A stretch of 36,915 nt of DNA from Nitrososphaerales archaeon (GTDB lineage Archaea; Thermoproteota; Nitrososphaeria; Nitrososphaerales; Nitrososphaeraceae): assembly GCA_025451315.1 (NCBI GenBank), contig JANWKP010000388.1, positions 1 through 36,915 on the forward strand. Reading direction: 5' to 3'. Positions 33,820-36,915 of the stretch are shown here, piece after piece (within the stretch, counting starts at the first letter, position 1; each line of letters starts with the position of its first letter). Below the pieces are notes generated by a model, which saw nothing but the letters and a program-made list of their open reading frames with translations, made no database searches and had not been told where the DNA came from. Both the position numbers and the translations under genes were made by a program.

Positions 33820-34279
33820 CAAATACGCCTAATGCTTTGGAGTATCAATCACTATCTCATCATTTGTCTTATTTGACTTTTGTTAAAATAATTATTTATA
33901 ATAAATCTCTGATTATAATTTTTCCATCTGATTTTTTTAATATAATACCTCTATCATTAGAAGAGATAGGCATATAAAATTAAAATGTCATAGTCTAGAG
34001 GTTATTACTATACTTAGGGATGGTCAATCATTGACTATGACAATTAAATAATAAAAACAATATATTTTCAATTACTGAATTGGTTTTAGAAAGAACAAAT
34101 TCATGATAGCATAACATCTTCAGGAAATTATTTATAAGATAGAAAAAGAAGGAAAGATAATTGTATCTGTCTCGTACAACTTACTACAATTTCTTAGTGA
34201 TTATTGGGAATATGAAAAGAAGATCTTGTATTTTTCAGTAGGATATTAAATTATCTAAAAAATTCATAAGATAAAGCAG
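33820..34279 (+). pseudogene. decayed sensor-like gene fragment, copy B of the 460-bp duplication
   Basis: This matches copy A (15702-16162) along its length with scattered substitutions and small indels. Frame reading gives SLSHHLSYLTFVKIIIYNKSLI, then FNIIPLSLEEIGI and a TAA where copy A continues. Neither copy is a functional gene. The shared stretch ends at a common AAATTCATAAGATAAAG. Confidence 0.65.
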
Positions 34280-34294
34280 GCAAACCAACTAAAA

Positions 34295-34312
34295 TTTTTC
34301 GGTACCGAAAAA
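34295..34312. promoter_or_regulatory. 18-bp perfect palindrome TTTTTCGGTACCGAAAAA
   Basis: A perfect palindrome with a CGGTACCG centre in very AT-rich DNA, about 280 bp upstream of the RidA gene and 16 bp behind sensor remnant copy B. It could be an operator or a hairpin with T-run; the role is unknown. Confidence 0.4.
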
Positions 34313-34590
34313 AATTTTTTAAATTTTTGAATAAATAAAAAACTTCTTTTTCCTTTGCTTGATCAATATATCTATTTAAAATATTTTTCAAAATATTGCA
34401 TATTGACTGCTAACCTTTATTATATCTGTATGACTTATTTTATAATTAATATCAATTCATGATTTGAAGAAACTGGTTTAAAGATTGGGACAGTGAATAA
34501 ATGCCATATCCAATTATTAAAAATAAAAACCTTATTGAAAGTAGGAAAATAATAATGAATAAATAAATAATATTTTTAAGAAGACATATA

Positions 34591-34987
34591 ATGGCAATAA
34601 ACAAGGAGCCAATGAGCTTAGGTATGCCTTGGGAGAAAGAGTATGGTTACTCCCAAGCAGTGAAGGTCGGCGATACTATCTATATATCTGGACAAGTAAG
34701 TCATGATGACAAGGGCAAAATTGTTGGACGCAAAGAAATGGAGGCTCAGATGCGGCAGGCCTATACTAACATTAAGCATGTGTTGGCACAATATGACGCA
34801 ACCATCGATAATGTAGTAGAGGAAGTACTTTTTTGTTACAGATATGGACGCAGCCTTTGCAGCAGCAACTAAATGTAGGAGAGATGTCTTTTCAGGTACT
34901 CCTATTGTTGCAAGTACCATTGTACAAATTCAGCGTCTTGCGTTCCCTGAGCTTATGATTGAGATTAGATGTATAGCCAAGTTGTAA
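34591..34987 (+). pseudogene. RidA family protein gene with a one-base frameshift in a T-run
   Basis: The first 82 or so codons give a normal RidA N-terminus (SQAVKVGDTIYISGQVSHDDKGKIVG, ...IKHVLAQYDATIDNVVEEVLF). The frame is then lost at a run of six T (34829-34834). With five T the frame continues VTDMDAAFAAATKCRRDVFSG, QIQRLAFPELMIEI to a TAA at 34987, which is the expected C-terminus. RidA enzymes hydrolyse reactive enamine/imine intermediates. The rest of the gene shows no other damage, so a sequencing slip, a fresh mutation or frameshifting on the T-run are all possible. Confidence 0.85.
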
Positions 34988-35804
34988 TTCTCTTTGTAAA
35001 GTGCTAAAGGAAAAGATTAGAGAGCAATAATAGACGCATTTATTGGTCAAAAATTATTATTTCTTTATATTAATGAATATAATATATCATATGTTCTTTC
35101 TTTTTTATCTTTCAATTAAATCCACAGATTAACAATATCTTTGTATTTTTCAGTAGGATGTGAAAAGAATTTGTAGTCGTCTCTGTGGGTTGTGAAACAA
35201 ATTCGACCTATTTATTGGTCCCTCTAACAGTTATATTGTATCTGTTATTGGAGTTGATATAAATATTGATAATCATCCATAAAAATTTTTATTTAGTCAG
35301 GAATGTTTAACATAATATTTTCTTTTATTTTATTATCATATAAAATTTAAAAAAAGAGAATTTTCTTAGAATAGATTCAGTAACGTCATACTAATGTCTC
35401 GATTCCAATTTATCAATTTTGTTATTGTCATATTCTAATTGAAAATTTAGCCTACCTTTAAGATATTTTAGTATCTCTAGACGATATTGTATGAATCAAT
35501 TAATCTTGGAGTATATTATAATATTCATTGGCCAAAACCTAACAAAATAATTCTCTATATCAGATAATCACAGAAAGTATAGAAAAGAGATAAAATGTGT
35601 ATACAATAAAGTTATTTAAAATCGAATCAACAAGGATGAATCGATTGAATCAGTGGTAAAAAGCCAGTTTAGAGAACTCGTAAATATATAATCTAATGAG
35701 AATGCAGAAGAGAGAATTGACCTTTACATATCATAATATTTCTAGAATAGTTAAGTTGTTTACGATTTTGATATTGCACCTATAGTTCTATATGTAAATT
35801 AACA
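34988..35804. other. intergenic region with one dispersed repeat copy
   Basis: No intact gene. It contains repeat copy 3 at 35183-35227, and TTTGTATTTTTCAGTAGGAT near 35141, which also occurs at the end of sensor remnant copy B. A short open stretch (DESIESVVKSQFRELVNI) near 35640-35690 is at most a relic. Confidence 0.4.
35183..35227 (+). repeat. dispersed short repeat, copy 3
   Basis: GTGGGTTGTGAAACAAATTC followed by GACCTATTTATTGGTCC matches copy 2 (minus strand, 21335-21387) with a few changes, and the first part of copy 1 (6579-6621). Confidence 0.55.
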
Positions 35805-35813
35805 TTTATAATA
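35805..35813 (+). promoter_or_regulatory. TATA box for the secreted protein at 35835
   Basis: TTTATAATA is centred 26 bp before the ATG, predicting a leaderless transcript. Confidence 0.55.
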
Positions 35814-35834
35814 CAAATTCATTCTTTACGTATT

Positions 35835-36611
35835 ATGAATACATTATTGTTATTGTTTATCAATATACTCATACTTTCACTGTCTTCTGTGAATTTCATT
35901 TTTCTAAATGATTCGTTTCAGATAATGATTCAAGATGATGATAATGTATATTTAGCTTCAAATGGCACATTTACAGAATCAGAATCCAGAATTCCATCTT
36001 CTGCTGAGGATTACGAAGAGACTTCTATAATATCAGATAATGAAACATCACAGGAAGCCCAATCTCTTCAGAATCAAGCACAATTTATTGAAAATGCTAT
36101 TAAAGCAAAAGTTGGAGAAAATAAAAGTTCTACTACTTCTACTGAATCTCAATTTTATAACTTGCGTAATAGTTATTTATCAGAATGGGAGAAAATCCCT
36201 TTTCGGTCTATTTTTGATACATTTATTGGTGAAAATTCAACTCAAGGATATGGTATATTTACCGAAAGAAATGCTAGTATTTTTAACCCAAGTCAAAGAA
36301 TATCACTATATATTGAACCAATAGGCTTTAATCATGAGCCCATAATAGATACAAAAGGAAATAAACTATACTTGACAAATATTACAACAATAATAACAAT
36401 GGAAGATGATAAGGGAAATGAAGTACCATCTATAGAAGATATCCAAGATTACATTTTGAAGTCACACAACAAAATAACAGAACTATATTTGCCTATAGAT
36501 TTGGACTTGACATCTTCTCTTTCAACAGGAAATTATGTTATAACTTATACTCTCATTGATAACATATCAAAAGAGTATTTTAATATTCAAAAAAATATTA
36601 CAATCTCATAG
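35835..36611 (+). CDS. secreted protein of unknown function
   Basis: A 258-aa protein with a signal peptide (LLLLFINILILSLSSVNFIF, about 3-22), a polar Ser/Glu/Gln-rich stretch with a helical block (EAQSLQNQAQFIENAIKAKV), and a C-terminal half of beta character (EPIGFNHEPIIDTKGNKLYL, LPIDLDLTSSLSTGNYVITYTLID) with NxS/T sites. No domain is recognised, though the C-terminal part may be an immunoglobulin-like sandwich. It ends without a membrane anchor in frame; a hydrophobic stretch lies just downstream in another frame (36640-36777). A TATA box sits at the proper distance. Confidence 0.7.
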   Translation: MNTLLLLFINILILSLSSVNFIFLNDSFQIMIQDDDNVYLASNGTFTESESRIPSSAEDYEETSIISDNETSQEAQSLQNQAQFIENAIKAKVGENKSSTTSTESQFYNLRNSYLSEWEKIPFRSIFDTFIGENSTQGYGIFTERNASIFNPSQRISLYIEPIGFNHEPIIDTKGNKLYLTNITTIITMEDDKGNEVPSIEDIQDYILKSHNKITELYLPIDLDLTSSLSTGNYVITYTLIDNISKEYFNIQKNITIS

Positions 36612-36915
36612 AATTTAGGAAAATTTATTTTATAGAAACTTGGTTGAGCTTAACTTTATCTTATTTTTAATTATTATACCTGCAGTTCTTTTGGTACATA
36701 ATCATGTAAACAATAATAAGTATTATTATAATTATCTTAATTGTATACTAAAAGAAGGTACTATATGTCTAAAATGAATTGAATATAAATATACTGACTA
36801 ACTAAACTTCGTAGATATACTTTTAGCTAACTGTTATCTATAGACATTCAATAATTGAGAACGTCTAAACTAGATGTAGCATATAATAGAGAAAAAGATG
36901 CAGATGTAAAGGAAA
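36612..36915. other. end of window, hydrophobic out-of-frame stretch
   Basis: A TTG frame at 36640-36777 reads FILFLIIIPAVLLVHNH near its start and would be a small membrane peptide or a lost C-terminal anchor of the preceding gene. There is no further support. The rest is A/T-rich. Confidence 0.3.

Noticed and set aside
36640-36777. 45-codon TTG frame with a membrane-like stretch
   Set aside because: Could be a lost C-terminal anchor of the preceding protein, but it lies in another frame and has no start signal or relative.
1-36915. CRISPR arrays, rRNA and complete tRNA genes
   Set aside because: No regularly spaced repeat series and no complete cloverleaf or rRNA signature was found on reading both strands.

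Overview
The window looks like chromosomal DNA of an ammonia-oxidising archaeon of the Nitrososphaeria (Thaumarchaeota), probably close to Candidatus Nitrosocosmicus. The basis is a very AT-rich sequence, archaeal TATA boxes close to start codons with few Shine-Dalgarno sites, and secreted protein families with AxA signal peptides and copper-linked domains that I associate with this group. No amo, rRNA or tRNA gene is present, so the genus is an inference.

Layout. 0-2.4 kb: a YeaO-like DUF488 gene, a small membrane protein, and a Met-rich secreted protein gene broken by an in-frame TGA. 2.8-6.2 kb: a copper locus (a secreted protein with a predicted mature N-terminal His, then a large CopC-CopD-YtkA-like fusion), preceded by a 28-bp tandem repeat and followed by a 120-bp MITE-like element. 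6.9-11.2 kb: an N-formylglutamate amidohydrolase-like enzyme, an S9 peptidase and a CHRD-domain protein whose leader contains a stop codon. 11.5-15.7 kb: a CrtI-like FAD oxidoreductase, a membrane-anchored unknown, a UBP-type zinc finger, and a tight pair of genes for a leaderless cupredoxin and a class III nucleotidyl cyclase. 15.7-22.6 kb: an HSL-type esterase, a disulfide oxidoreductase and a Rv2258c-like methyltransferase, lying among decayed fragments (sensor-like remnant, two PPOX/F420 remnants, one LLM F420-oxidoreductase remnant) and short repeats. 22.8-30.4 kb: a membrane-anchored secreted protein, cytochrome P450, a small secreted protein, a DUF308 membrane protein, and an APC permease fused to universal-stress domains. 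30.4-36.9 kb: a decayed IS element, tatA, a Tat-exported epoxide hydrolase of bacterial origin with its own bacterial-type terminator, a second copy of the sensor-like remnant, a frameshifted RidA gene and a secreted unknown.

How it fits together. This is an accessory, stress- and detoxification-oriented region. It combines copper handling, redox enzymes, hydrolases of xenobiotic type, a permease with stress domains and a second-messenger enzyme. Gene decay is unusually dense: two in-frame stops, a homopolymer frameshift and several truncated enzymes. The most novel candidate system is the cupredoxin/nucleotidyl-cyclase gene pair at 14.5-15.7 kb. The clearest evolutionary event is the acquired epoxide hydrolase, which sits behind a leader of host-like composition and next to tatA.
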